The notes beneath the pieces were generated by a model. It was not told the DNA's origin, searched no databases, and saw only the letters and a program-made list of their open reading frames with translations. Source: Microbacterium sp. GCS4 (GTDB taxonomy: Bacteria; Actinomycetota; Actinomycetes; Actinomycetales; Microbacteriaceae). From it: 64,000 nt of DNA. Below, piece after piece: positions 40,587-49,517 of this stretch. A program made the position numbers and the translations under genes. The stretch lies in NCBI RefSeq assembly GCF_001262495.1, contig NZ_LGYE01000004.1:1-64000 (forward strand), in the 5' to 3' direction. Each line of letters starts with the position of its first letter. Within the stretch, counting starts at the first letter, position 1.

Positions 40587-42743
40587 TCAGGCCACCTTCC
40601 AGACGGTCTCGGTGCCGCCGTGCGCCTCCACCGTGCCCGCCTCGGAGTACGTGAAGATCTCGCGAGTGCGGTCGTAGACGGTCTGGCTCACGTACACGCC
40701 GGGGTCGCCCGTGACGGAACGCACCCGATACGCGAGGTTCACGGCGTCGCCCCACAGATCGTAGGCGAGCGTGGTGCGCGCGACCAGACCGCTCGTGACC
40801 GTGCCGCTGTCGACACCCGCGCGGAGTCCGATCGAGGTGCCGTTCTGCGCGTTGAACCGCTCGACGACCCCGAGCAGGTTCCTGGCGAAGTCGACGCTGC
40901 GCCGCACGTTGTCGACGCGCGGCACCACGAGACCCGAGGAGGCGAGGTACCCGCCGCGCAGGGTCCGCACCTTCTCGACGCCGGCCTTCTCGGCCGCCTC
41001 ATCGAATCCGCGCATCAGGGTGTTCAGGTGGCTGATCTCCTGCTCGGGCGACAGGCCGCGCGCGTAGTCGTCGAAGCCGATGAGCTCGGCGAACACGACC
41101 GACACGTTCTCGTGCGCCTCGGAGATCGCCTCGTCGCCCTTCTTGTACTTCGCGGCGACGCTCTCGGGCATCAGCGTGTGCAGCAGCTTCTCGTTCTCGA
41201 CCTGCTGCTCGTCGATGAGCTCCTGCTTGATGCGCAGGCTCGACGCCATGTCGTTGAACGCGTGGCCGAGGTCGCCGAACTCGTCGCGCGACCCCTGCGG
41301 CACCTGCACGTCGAGGTCCCCGGCGGCGACGCGGTGCACGGCGCCGACGAGCCGGTGCACGGGCCTCGTGAAGACCTGCGCGAGCAGCAGCGACAGCAGC
41401 GAGACGCCCAGCAGGATGCCGAGCAGCGACAGCAGCACGGTGCGGGTGAACTCGCTCACCGGAGCGAACGCCTCGGCGGAGTCGATCCGGGCGATGATGA
41501 CCCAGTCGAGCCCTTCGACCTCGAGCGGCGCGTACGCCGTGACGCTGTCGCCGCCGAGGTAGTCGCGGCCGGTCGTCGTGCCGGACTCACCCGCTTGCGC
41601 GTCCTCGACCGCCTGGGTGTCGACGGGCTGCAGCAGCACGGTGCCGTCGACCTCGACCGCGCGTTTCACGATGCTCGGAGCGATCCCGCCGTTGACGGCG
41701 CGCTTTTCGTAGACCTCCGGGTCTTCGATGAGGATGCGCGAGCTGCTGCGCATGAGGTCGTCGCGTCCGACGAGGTAGACCTCGCCGGTGTCGCCGAGCC
41801 CCTGCTCCTTCCACCCCTCGTCGCCCGTGGTCAGGGCGTTGATGGTGTCGATCGACACCTGGAACGCCATGGCACCGGTGATGCGGCTGTCGTTGCCCAC
41901 CGGCGAGATGACCCACATCGTCGGGACGTTCAGGGAGGGGATCCAGCGCTCGAAGTCGGTGAGGACGACGGTGCTGACCGAGTTCGTGGCGATCGCCTCG
42001 GCGTAGGCCGAGGCCAACGCCGTCTCGCGGTAGGGGCCGGACATGAGATTGCTACCGAGCTCGACGCCCTTGTACGCGGAGAACACGATGTCCCCGTCGA
42101 GGTTCATGAGCAGGGCGTCCTCGTAGCCGGCTTCGCGCACGAGTCGGCTGAAGTAGTCGCCGTACTGCTCGGACGCGGCCGCGTAGCTCGACCCGTCGCC
42201 CGGGTCGTTGTCGTCGAGAAGTGTGTCGTAGTCCGCGTCGAAGTCCTGGTTCTGGGTCGTGAAGTGCGCCTGGAGATGCTGGCCGGCGACGGAGTCGGGG
42301 ATGAATGCCTCGTCCCCGTACGAATCGCCGGTGCGACCTTCGAGTTCGGGGATGAAGACGTCGGAGTAGTAGGTCTCGAGCGCCGCGCGATCCTCGGGCT
42401 CGGGCTCTTCCTGCTGCAGCTCGGCGAAGCCCTCGTTGATCGAGGTCGACAGCGCCTGCGCGCTGAGGTTGCGGGAATGCAGCGATGCATCGCGCTTGAC
42501 GGCGTCGAGCGCCGTCGTGATCTCGGCCGCGCGCATGGAGCGGATCGTGATGAGCTGGTCGATGGCCGAGTCGTGCAGCGACTGCCGGCCGTTGAGGAAG
42601 CCGATCGTGCCGACGATGACCGAGGAGGCGAGACTCACCGCCAGCAGCATGATCAGGAGCTTCGACTGGATGCTGAGCCCGACCCTCCCGCGCCAGCGTC
42701 TGCCGCGCGCCTCGTTCGTCCGCTCTGCCGTGCCGTCGCTCAT
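40587..42743 (-). CDS. Membrane sensor with HAMP and degenerate class III nucleotide-cyclase domain
   Basis: 718 residues from the ATG at 42743 (GGAGGGG upstream). A first membrane helix (about 23-48) is followed by a large extracellular Cache-like sensor (50-430), the second membrane helix (435-458), HAMP (to about 510), a signalling helix, and a cyclase domain (548-718). The family's first metal Asp (F-A-D-I-x-G-F) is Glu553 in F-A-E-L-I-G-F, and the second (I-G-D-A-Y) is Gly597 in L-R-G-G-Y. The W-G-D-A-V-N-L-A-Y-R transition-state Asn and Arg remain. It may be inactive as a cyclase and work as a binding or scaffolding sensor. It is paired, 1 nt apart, with the cNMP-domain MscS channel. 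Confidence 0.87.
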   Translation of the reverse strand: MSDGTAERTNEARGRRWRGRVGLSIQSKLLIMLLAVSLASSVIVGTIGFLNGRQSLHDSAIDQLITIRSMRAAEITTALDAVKRDASLHSRNLSAQALSTSINEGFAELQQEEPEPEDRAALETYYSDVFIPELEGRTGDSYGDEAFIPDSVAGQHLQAHFTTQNQDFDADYDTLLDDNDPGDGSSYAAASEQYGDYFSRLVREAGYEDALLMNLDGDIVFSAYKGVELGSNLMSGPYRETALASAYAEAIATNSVSTVVLTDFERWIPSLNVPTMWVISPVGNDSRITGAMAFQVSIDTINALTTGDEGWKEQGLGDTGEVYLVGRDDLMRSSSRILIEDPEVYEKRAVNGGIAPSIVKRAVEVDGTVLLQPVDTQAVEDAQAGESGTTTGRDYLGGDSVTAYAPLEVEGLDWVIIARIDSAEAFAPVSEFTRTVLLSLLGILLGVSLLSLLLAQVFTRPVHRLVGAVHRVAAGDLDVQVPQGSRDEFGDLGHAFNDMASSLRIKQELIDEQQVENEKLLHTLMPESVAAKYKKGDEAISEAHENVSVVFAELIGFDDYARGLSPEQEISHLNTLMRGFDEAAEKAGVEKVRTLRGGYLASSGLVVPRVDNVRRSVDFARNLLGVVERFNAQNGTSIGLRAGVDSGTVTSGLVARTTLAYDLWGDAVNLAYRVRSVTGDPGVYVSQTVYDRTREIFTYSEAGTVEAHGGTETVWKVA

Positions 42744-42855
42744 GTGGCCCCTCCGCCGCGCCGTGCCGTCGATGGCTCCGACCCTAGCGATATATCGGGA
42801 TGCCGGTCTAGGTCGGAAACCGCAACAAATGGATAAAGTGTGCGCGGAGGCGAAC

Positions 42856-43563
42856 ATGCAGACGAAGACCTGGTGGCCCTACGCACGACTCGCCGCGGCG
42901 GCGCTCGGACTCGCGGCGGTCGTCGCGCAGCTCTCACTGACGCTGCAGCTCGCGGCCGTCGACCCGACACCGTGGGGCAGCCATCTGCCGACCGTGTGGT
43001 GGAACTTCCTGAGCTTCTTCACGATCGATTCGAACGTGATCGCCGCGGTGGCGTTCATCATCGCGGCCGTCTGGAGCATCCGCCATCGCCGCGACCGCGA
43101 GCAGGAGCCCTCCTGGCTCGCGATCCTGCTCGTGTGCGCGAGCACCTACATGATCGTGACGGGCATCGTCTACAACACGCTCCTCCGCGGATACGAGCTC
43201 CCCCAGGGCGTCACGGTGCCGTGGTCCAACGAGGTGCTGCACGTGGTCTTCCCGCTGATCCTCCTGATCGACGTGCTGTTCGCACCGCGGCGACGGGCAC
43301 TGCCGTGGGGCACGGTGTTCATCACCGCGGCCTTCCCCCTCGCGTGGGCCGTGTACACGATGATCCGGGCGAACTTCGTGATCGCGCCCGCCACGGGTGC
43401 CGAGTACTGGTACCCGTACCCCTTCCTCAACCCGCATTTCATTCCCGGCGGCTACCTCGGCGTCGCCGCGTACATCGTCGGAATCGCGATCGCGATCATC
43501 GGCGTCGCCTGCTTCGTCGTGTGGGTGGGACGCCGGCGCGGAGCATCCCTCACCGCTCTTTAG
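42856..43563 (+). CDS. Pr6Pr-family membrane protein
   Basis: 235 residues with six hydrophobic segments. The N-terminus is R-L-A-A-A-A-L-G-L-A-A, then F-L-S-F-F-T-I-D-S-N near residues 52-61 (a Pr6Pr hallmark), and Y-P-Y-P-F-L-N near 192-198. The function of Pr6Pr (FAR-17a/AIG1-like) proteins is unknown. The start ATG 42856 has GGAGG with 6 nt spacing; an ATG further upstream lacks one. It is divergent from the cyclase homologue. Confidence 0.85.
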   Translation: MQTKTWWPYARLAAAALGLAAVVAQLSLTLQLAAVDPTPWGSHLPTVWWNFLSFFTIDSNVIAAVAFIIAAVWSIRHRRDREQEPSWLAILLVCASTYMIVTGIVYNTLLRGYELPQGVTVPWSNEVLHVVFPLILLIDVLFAPRRRALPWGTVFITAAFPLAWAVYTMIRANFVIAPATGAEYWYPYPFLNPHFIPGGYLGVAAYIVGIAIAIIGVACFVVWVGRRRGASLTAL

Positions 43564-43566
43564 TAC

Positions 43567-43604
43567 TTTCAGACACTTATGTACATAAGTGGTAATCTGA
43601 AGCC
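43567..43604 (+). promoter_or_regulatory. Operator-promoter of the Phd/RelE-type toxin-antitoxin pair
   Basis: CACTTATGTACATAAGTG (43574-43591) is a perfect 18-bp palindrome. It lies between a weak -35 (TTTCAG, 43567) and the -10 TAATCT (43593-43598). The ATG follows six bases later, a leaderless layout. Binding of the antitoxin complex here would block the promoter, the usual autoregulation of such pairs. Confidence 0.8.
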
Positions 43605-43865
43605 ATGAACACGATCAGCCGCAGTGTGCCGTCGAAGGATCTCCGCGACCGTCTCGCCGACGTCCTCGGCGGCGTCGCCTACGGCTCGGAACGCGTCGGC
43701 GTCACCCGTCATGGCAAGCTCACCGCGGTGGTCATCAGTGTCGACGATCTCGAACTGCTCGAGGAGCTCGAGGCGGCGCGTGATGCCGCCGAGTTCGCTG
43801 CGGCGCGCGAGGCCGACGACGGGGGTCGGGTATCGCTGGATGAGCTGCGCGCCGACGTCGCGTGA
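43605..43865 (+). CDS. Phd/YefM-family antitoxin
   Basis: 86 residues. The N-terminal half has the Phd/YefM DNA-binding fold: S-R-S-V-P-S-K-D-L-R-D-R, then V-T-R-H-G-K-L-T-A-V-V-I-S near residues 33-46. The C-terminal half is an acidic helix (L-E-L-L-E-E-L-E-A-A-R-D), the toxin-binding part. It should neutralise the toxin encoded next and bind the palindrome just upstream. Its stop overlaps the toxin start (GTGA). Confidence 0.92.
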   Translation: MNTISRSVPSKDLRDRLADVLGGVAYGSERVGVTRHGKLTAVVISVDDLELLEELEAARDAAEFAAAREADDGGRVSLDELRADVA

Positions 43866-44125
43866 GCGTGTACCGCGTCCAGTTCACGACTGCGGCCGCC
43901 AAGGAGATCCGCACGCTGGATGCGCAGATCCGTCGGCGCCTCCTCGGGGGGATCTCCCAGCTCGAGCGTGAGCCAGGTCCGCCCGGCGCGCGGAAGCTCG
44001 CGGGCTTCGACAACGCCTGGCGGGTGCGGATCGGGGACTATCGCGTGCTGTACGAAGTGGTCGACGATCAGGTTCTCGTGACCGTGGTGCGCGTGGCGCA
44101 CCGCCGCGACGTCTACGACTTCTGA
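43862..44125 (+). CDS. RelE/ParE-family toxin
   Basis: 87 residues from the GTG at 43862. It follows the RelE fold: [13 protein letters not shown] at the N-terminus, [20 protein letters not shown] near residues 45-64, and V-A-H-R-R-D-V-Y at the C-terminus. In RelE-type enzymes this surface cuts mRNA on the ribosome; the conserved R-I-G-D-Y-R and C-terminal R-R-D-V-Y are retained, so it is probably active. Translationally coupled to its antitoxin. Confidence 0.92.
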   Translation: MSVYRVQFTTAAAKEIRTLDAQIRRRLLGGISQLEREPGPPGARKLAGFDNAWRVRIGDYRVLYEVVDDQVLVTVVRVAHRRDVYDF

Positions 44126-44201
44126 AAGCCCGGCCCGCGTCCAGCCGGCGCATGGGGAGAAGTCCCCACCCGCCACCCGGAAGAGCGTCCGCGGATGCGG
44201 T

Positions 44202-44207
44202 TACGCT
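44202..44207 (+). promoter_or_regulatory. Candidate -10 box of the MoxR/VWA operon
   Basis: TACGCT fits TANNNT and would start transcription near 44214, about 40 nt before the ATG at 44254. No clear -35 is visible. Confidence 0.35.
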
Positions 44208-44253
44208 GGTGCGCGGGGGATCGTCGTGGTGTCCCCGTGGAACGAGGAGACCG

Positions 44254-45396
44254 ATGAACGAGCCCTACGCGCCCGGAACCTCCGCAGGATCGACCCCGCC
44301 GCCGCCACCCGCGCCTTCCGCCGCGGCCGCGCCCCCGGCGCCTCCGGCCACGCGCGCCGACGCCGCCGCGAGCTCCGTGCCGGCCTCCCCCTCCGCATCC
44401 ACGAAGTCCGAGGCACCGACCGACGCCGAGCTGCGCCGCGCGAGCGCCGTGCTGAAGACCGTCTCCGACGCGTACTCGGCCAAGATGGTCGGCCAGGAGC
44501 GTCTGCGCATGAGCCTGCTCATCGCGCTCATCGCCGGAGGGCACATCCTGCTCGAGAGCGTGCCCGGTCTCGCCAAGACCACAGCCGCGAGCACGCTCGC
44601 CGACACCGTGAAGGCGCAGTTCAAGCGCATCCAGTGCACCCCCGACCTGCTGCCCAGCGACATCACGGGAAACCAGATCTACGACGCCGCGACCGGGTCG
44701 TTCCGCACCGTGCTCGGCCCCGTGCACGCGAACTTCGTGCTGCTCGACGAGATCAACCGGTCGAGCGCCAAGACGCAGAGCGCGATGCTCGAGGCCATGC
44801 AGGAGCACCAGACCACGATCGGCGGCGAGGTGCACCACCTGCCGCAGCCGTTCCTCGTGATCGCGACGCAGAACCCCATCGAGCAGGAGGGCACCTACGA
44901 GCTGCCCGAGGCGCAGATGGACCGCTTCCTGCTCAAGGAGATCGTCGAGTACCCGAGCCCGGCCGACGAGTTCGAGATCCTCGGACGCATCGACTCGGGC
45001 GTGCTCGACCCGGACCGGCACGTCGAGAGCGCCATCACGCTCGACGACGTGCGGATGCTGCAGGACGTCGCCTCGCGCATCTACGTCGACCCGGCCATCC
45101 GCAACTACATCGTGTCGATCGCCTACGTCACCCGGAACCCCGCGCCGTACATCGGCGAGGAGCGCGCACGCTACATCAAGTACGGCGCGAGCCCGCGTGC
45201 GAGCATCGCCTTCCTGCAGGCGTCTCGCGCTCTCGCGCTGCTCAACGGCCGCGCGCACGTGCTCCCCGAGGACATCCGCGCCCTCCGCCACCTCGTGCTG
45301 CGCCACCGCGTGCTCCTGACCTTCGAGGCCGACGCCGAGGGCATCCGCAGCGAGGAGATCATCGACCAGATCTTCGGCGCGGTCCCCACTCCCTGA
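44254..45396 (+). CDS. MoxR-family AAA+ ATPase
   Basis: 380 residues from the ATG at 44254 (GAGGAG upstream). A Pro/Ala-rich N-terminal tail (1-55) precedes the AAA core: Walker A V-P-G-L-A-K-T-T near residue 104, Walker [10 protein letters not shown] near 163, sensor 1 A-T-Q-N-P near 207, and a helical lid. MoxR ATPases act as chaperones for assembly of extracytoplasmic complexes, usually with VWA proteins. It heads a seven-gene plus-strand cluster: DUF58, a membrane protein, two VWA proteins, a TPR protein and a further membrane protein. Confidence 0.93.
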   Translation: MNEPYAPGTSAGSTPPPPPAPSAAAAPPAPPATRADAAASSVPASPSASTKSEAPTDAELRRASAVLKTVSDAYSAKMVGQERLRMSLLIALIAGGHILLESVPGLAKTTAASTLADTVKAQFKRIQCTPDLLPSDITGNQIYDAATGSFRTVLGPVHANFVLLDEINRSSAKTQSAMLEAMQEHQTTIGGEVHHLPQPFLVIATQNPIEQEGTYELPEAQMDRFLLKEIVEYPSPADEFEILGRIDSGVLDPDRHVESAITLDDVRMLQDVASRIYVDPAIRNYIVSIAYVTRNPAPYIGEERARYIKYGASPRASIAFLQASRALALLNGRAHVLPEDIRALRHLVLRHRVLLTFEADAEGIRSEEIIDQIFGAVPTP

Positions 45397-45406
45397 CGAC
45401 CCGACC

Positions 45407-46294
45407 ATGTCCAGCCTGATCACGCAGGTGAAGAGCAAGCTCTTCATCCACTCGTCGCGCAAGTCGCTGCACGCGCTCGACGGCGCGTACGCGTCGCTGC
45501 TGCACGGGCGCAGCCTCGACTTCGAGGACCTGCGCAAGTACGAGTACGGCGATCAGGTGCGTGACATCGACTGGCGCGCGACGGCCCGACTCGGCACACC
45601 GCTCGTCAAGCGACACCGGGCGATGCGCATGCACACCGTGATGTTCGTGGTCGACACGGGACGGTCGATGGGTGCTCTGGCTCGCGACGAGAAGTCGAAG
45701 AAGGATCTCGCGATCCTCAGCACCGGGGTGCTCGGTGTGCTCGCCCTGCGTCACGGCGACGACTTCAGCCTCGTGTACGGGGACGCCGCCCGTGTGCGCC
45801 GACGCGCACCGGGACGCAGCGAGGGCGCTCTCGAGCATGCCCTCCGGACGATCGACCGGGCGATCGACGAGAGCACGGCGCCGAGCGACCGCGACGCCCT
45901 CCTCTCGTACGTCGCCCGCACGATCTCGCGGCGCATGATCGTCGTGGTCGTGACCGACGAGGCGCCGGTGACCGAGGAGACCGAGCGGATGCTGCGCCGG
46001 CTGCGCGTGCAGCACGACGTGCTCTGGCTCACCGTGCGCGACGCCGAGCCCGTGCTCGACCATCGCACCGCGATCTCCCGCCGCGACGTCGACAGCCTCT
46101 GGGAGGTGCCCGACTTCGTGCAGGGCGACGCCGACATCGTGCAGGAACTGACGGCGCGGACCGAGGCGGATGCCGCGCGTCTCGCGGAGCTCCTCACCCG
46201 CATGGAGATCAGCCACGGAGTACTGGCCGACCAGGACGACGCCGTCGCACAGCTGCTGCAGCTGCTGAACCGGAGGTCCCATGCCCGGCTCTGA
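45407..46294 (+). CDS. DUF58 domain protein (VWA-like)
   Basis: 295 residues, no membrane helix. The DUF58 hallmark is in the N-terminal part (F-E-D-L-R-K-Y-E-Y-G-D-Q-V-R-D-I-D-W, about residues 39-56), followed by a VWA-like fold with F-V-V-D-T-G-R-S-M. It is the usual partner of MoxR; its start is 10 nt after the MoxR stop. It overlaps the next gene by 14 nt. Confidence 0.92.
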   Translation: MSSLITQVKSKLFIHSSRKSLHALDGAYASLLHGRSLDFEDLRKYEYGDQVRDIDWRATARLGTPLVKRHRAMRMHTVMFVVDTGRSMGALARDEKSKKDLAILSTGVLGVLALRHGDDFSLVYGDAARVRRRAPGRSEGALEHALRTIDRAIDESTAPSDRDALLSYVARTISRRMIVVVVTDEAPVTEETERMLRRLRVQHDVLWLTVRDAEPVLDHRTAISRRDVDSLWEVPDFVQGDADIVQELTARTEADAARLAELLTRMEISHGVLADQDDAVAQLLQLLNRRSHARL

Positions 46295-46772
46295 CGAGCT
46301 CTACCCGCCGGCGCAGTACGGCTGGGGCTGGATCCTGCTCGCGATCGGCATCCTGGTGCTGCTCATCGCCGCCGCGTGGCTGGTGGTCGCGCTCACCCGC
46401 CCGCGGCGGGACCTCACGCTGACCCGTGCGGGCGACATCCCGACCCTGCAGACCGTCGACGTGCTGTCGCAGCTGCGGGTCGAGTACCTCGAGGCGATCC
46501 AGCGCATCGAGGACGACTACCGCGGCCGGGCGCTCTCCGCGCGCAACGCCAACCTCGAGCTGAGCCGCGTCGTCCGCACGTTCGTGAACGAGTACAGCGG
46601 CCTGGAGGCCCCGGTACTGGCCCTCGACGACCTCGTGTCGCGCGGCGTGCACCCCGCGCTCATCGACGCCATGAGCCGCCACTACTACCCGAGCATCTTC
46701 CGGCAGGGGCCGTCGATCGATCCGCTCGCGGGTGCCGAGGCGGCCAGGACGGTGGTGCGCTCGTGGCACTAG
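46281..46772 (+). CDS. DUF4381-like membrane protein of the MoxR operon
   Basis: 163 residues. One N-terminal transmembrane helix (about 15-38) follows a short outside tail, then a basic stop-transfer R-P-R-R-D and a soluble helical domain. It overlaps both neighbours (14 nt and 10 nt). DUF4381-type proteins regularly sit between DUF58 and VWA genes in Bat-like operons, perhaps as a membrane adaptor; assignment rests on size, topology and position. Confidence 0.75.
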   Translation: MPGSDELYPPAQYGWGWILLAIGILVLLIAAAWLVVALTRPRRDLTLTRAGDIPTLQTVDVLSQLRVEYLEAIQRIEDDYRGRALSARNANLELSRVVRTFVNEYSGLEAPVLALDDLVSRGVHPALIDAMSRHYYPSIFRQGPSIDPLAGAEAARTVVRSWH

Positions 46773-47749
46773 CGAACGGATGGCTGATCCTCGTCGTCGC
46801 CGGCGTCCTCGTCGCGGCGATCGTGGTCGGCGTGCTGCTCGGACTGCGCGGCGGCGGCCGCGGAGACGTCCACGACCACGCGCGCATCGCCCGCGCCGAG
46901 CGCCTGCGCGCCCTCCCCTCCTTCCGTCGCGCCCTGAACCGACGCGTCCTCGGGCTCTCCGGCATCCTCGCGATCGGCGTGGTGGCGATGCTCGCGGCAG
47001 GCGTGGTGGCCGCCCGGCCGATGTCGTCGCAGACGATCCAGCCCGTGAACACGAGCCGCGACATCATGCTGTGCCTCGACGTCTCCGGGTCGATGAGCGA
47101 GGTCGACGTCGAGGTGCTCACCGTGTTCGAGGAGCTGCTCGACGACTTCGAGGGCGAGCGCATCGGACTGACGATCTTCAACAGCTCGCCCGTGCAGATC
47201 TTCCCGCTCACCGACGACTACGGATTCATCCGCGGGCATCTGCAGAGCATCCGTGAGAGCTTCGACTACCTCGACGAGATCCCCGAGCACTGGGTCGGCA
47301 CGCTCAACGGCAACGGAGCCTCGCTCATCGGCGACGGTCTCGCGGCGTGCACCATGGCCTTCGATCACCCCGACGACGACCGGTCGCGCTCGATCATCTT
47401 CGCGACCGACAACGAGATCAACGGCGCCTCGATCGTCACCCTCGACGAGGCGTCCGCCTACGCGAAGTCGGTCGGCGTGCGCGTCTTCGCGCTCAACCCG
47501 GTGCAGGGCAAGGATGCCGAGGTGAGCGCCGAGCTCGCCCGCGCGGCCGAGGCGACGGGGGGTGCGGCTTACGGCCTGCGCGACACCACGACTGTGAGCG
47601 ACATCGTCACGCAGGTGCAGGAGCAGGAGGCCACCGAGCTCCAGGGCCAGGCGCAGGTCGTGTGGACCGACACCCCCGATCTCTGGATCGTCGTGCTGCT
47701 GATCGGGATGCTGTCGTTCGTCGTGGTGCTGTGGAGGGTGAAGCTGTGA
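46763..47749 (+). CDS. VWA-domain membrane protein 1 (BatA-like)
   Basis: 328 residues from the GTG at 46763. Two N-terminal membrane helices (about 5-28 and 64-88), a VWA domain with an intact MIDAS D-V-S-G-S (about 107-111, followed by M-S) plus the T and D of the site further along, and a C-terminal membrane helix (about 303-323). The domain should face the outside or act as a metal-dependent adhesion module under MoxR control. It overlaps the next gene by GTGA. Confidence 0.9.
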   Translation: MALANGWLILVVAGVLVAAIVVGVLLGLRGGGRGDVHDHARIARAERLRALPSFRRALNRRVLGLSGILAIGVVAMLAAGVVAARPMSSQTIQPVNTSRDIMLCLDVSGSMSEVDVEVLTVFEELLDDFEGERIGLTIFNSSPVQIFPLTDDYGFIRGHLQSIRESFDYLDEIPEHWVGTLNGNGASLIGDGLAACTMAFDHPDDDRSRSIIFATDNEINGASIVTLDEASAYAKSVGVRVFALNPVQGKDAEVSAELARAAEATGGAAYGLRDTTTVSDIVTQVQEQEATELQGQAQVVWTDTPDLWIVVLLIGMLSFVVVLWRVKL

Positions 47750-48756
47750 TCCTCCAACCGGTCCTGAACGTGTTCCTGCTCGTGCTGCTGTGCGCGCCGA
47801 TTGCGGCGATCGGCGTCCTCGCGCTCGTGAAGGCGCCCGGCCGCGGCAAGGCCCTGTGGGCGATGCGCCTCGTCATGCTGCTCGCCGTGTTCGTGATGCT
47901 GCTGCGCCCCGGGATCCCCGGCGGATCGACGCAGACGCTCGCGACCGACACCGACATCGTGCTCGTGGTCGACACCACGGCGAGCATCGTGGCGGAGGAC
48001 TGGGGCGACGGTCAGCCGCGTCTCGCCGGCGTGCGCGCCGACGTGCAGTCCATCGTCGACGAGTACCCCGGCGCGCGCTTCGCGCTCATCACCTCCGCCG
48101 CCTCGGCCGATCTCCGCCTGCCGCTGACGACCGATACCACCGCGCTCATCTCGTCGCTCGACGTGCTGCGCCCCGAGGTCACGAGCCAGTCGCGGGGCAG
48201 TTCGGTCGGCATCGCGAACCAGCTGCTCGCCGACACGCTCGCGAACGCCGCGGAGACGCAGCCCGACCGATCTCGCATGGTCTTCTACTTCGGAGACGGG
48301 GAGCAGACGGTCGACTCGCCCCCCGAGCCCTTCGACGGCAGCTCGAGATACACGGATGCCGGGGCCGTGCTCGGCTACGGCACGGCCGAGGGCGGGCCCA
48401 TGCGACTCACGACCGGCGCGGTCGACGGCACCCCGGGCGACTACATCCAGTACCAGGGCGCGAATGCGCTGTCGGTCATCGACGAGACGAACCTCGAGCG
48501 GATCGCCTCGCAGCTGGGCGTCGAGTACCAGCATCGGAGTGCGGAGGCCGAGCTCGTGCTGCCCGAGGCGCCGTCCACGACCACGGCCTACGCCGAGTCG
48601 GGCAGCGTCGGGAATGTGATCGAGCTGTACTGGATCGCGGCACTCGTGGTCGCGGCCCTGCTGGCGGTCGAGATGCTGCGGGCGAGCATGCTCATCGCGC
48701 GACTGCGGCACCTCCGCGCTCCCCGCACGACGCCGGCTGACGGGGGTGACGCATGA
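47746..48756 (+). CDS. VWA-domain membrane protein 2 (BatB-like, variant MIDAS)
   Basis: 336 residues from the GTG at 47746. Two membrane helices near the N-terminus (about 4-25 and 37-54) and one at the C-terminus (about 290-312) frame a VWA domain. The MIDAS starts V-V-D-T-T-A-S rather than D-x-S-x-S, a conservative Ser to Thr change that may still bind metal. The pairing of two VWA proteins after MoxR and DUF58 matches the Bat-type arrangement. The stop overlaps the next start (ATGA). Confidence 0.88.
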   Translation: MILQPVLNVFLLVLLCAPIAAIGVLALVKAPGRGKALWAMRLVMLLAVFVMLLRPGIPGGSTQTLATDTDIVLVVDTTASIVAEDWGDGQPRLAGVRADVQSIVDEYPGARFALITSAASADLRLPLTTDTTALISSLDVLRPEVTSQSRGSSVGIANQLLADTLANAAETQPDRSRMVFYFGDGEQTVDSPPEPFDGSSRYTDAGAVLGYGTAEGGPMRLTTGAVDGTPGDYIQYQGANALSVIDETNLERIASQLGVEYQHRSAEAELVLPEAPSTTTAYAESGSVGNVIELYWIAALVVAALLAVEMLRASMLIARLRHLRAPRTTPADGGDA

Positions 48757-49517
48757 CCACCGTGACCGAGACCGACGAGATGCGCGCCGAGGCGGCATCC
48801 GCTCTGCTCGCATCGAACCGGCGGCGCCGCCGCATCCGCCGCTGGATCGCGATCGGCACGCTGCCCCTGACCCTCGCCGCACTGCTGTTCGTCGGCAAGC
48901 TGCTCAGCATGTACGCGTTCGCCCACCAGTCGATCAGCGCCTACGTCGCCGACGACTTCTCGAGCTCGGAATCCGCCGCCCGCGGTCAGGAGTTCCTCAA
49001 CTGGTTCGAGCCGTACAAGGCGCCCTTCAACGTCGGCACCGCCCTCGCCGGCGCTGAACGCCTGCCCGAGGCGCGCGCGAAGCTCGAGGAGTCGCTCGAC
49101 CTCGCGACCGGCCTCGAGGTGTGCAGCGTACGGATCAACCTCGCACTCGTGATCGAGTGGATGGGCGATGCGGCCCGCGCCGACGGCGACGGCACCGCGG
49201 CGGCCCAGCTGTACGGCGAGGCGCTCACCGTCACGACGGAGATGCCCTCTGAGTGCAGCAGCGAGGAGGCGCAGCAGCAGTCCCCCGACCCGAACCGCGA
49301 CATGCAGGAGAGCAAGGACGGCCTCGAGGATCGGCTGAAGCAGAAGCAGCAGGAGGAGCAGACCCCTCCCGAGGAGGAGGAGCAGCCGCAGGACGAGCCG
49401 CAGCCCTCGGAGGACAAGCTCGAGGATCTCAAGGACAAGCTCGAGCAGGGAACGCAGGAGCGCGACCAGCAGCAGGGCGGCGGCGAGCCCGGATCCGGGA
49501 CGGACAGGCCATGGTGA
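48753..49517 (+). CDS. Membrane-anchored TPR-like protein of the MoxR operon (BatE-like)
   Basis: 254 residues. One membrane helix (about 32-55) lies after a basic cytoplasmic tail; then TPR-like helices (N-V-G-T-A-L-A-G-A-E-R-L-P-E-A-R) form the soluble part. The last 80 residues are a very acidic, Gln/Glu/Pro-rich low-complexity tail. BatE-like TPR proteins follow BatA/BatB in other bacteria; the low-complexity tail is presumably an interaction region. Confidence 0.75.
   Translation: MTTVTETDEMRAEAASALLASNRRRRRIRRWIAIGTLPLTLAALLFVGKLLSMYAFAHQSISAYVADDFSSSESAARGQEFLNWFEPYKAPFNVGTALAGAERLPEARAKLEESLDLATGLEVCSVRINLALVIEWMGDAARADGDGTAAAQLYGEALTVTTEMPSECSSEEAQQQSPDPNRDMQESKDGLEDRLKQKQQEEQTPPEEEEQPQDEPQPSEDKLEDLKDKLEQGTQERDQQQGGGEPGSGTDRPW

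Noticed and set aside
40434..42836. An 800-codon plus-strand frame opposite the cyclase homologue
   Set aside because: A shadow frame rich in Arg, Asp, Val and His; the minus-strand protein has a complete and recognisable domain architecture.
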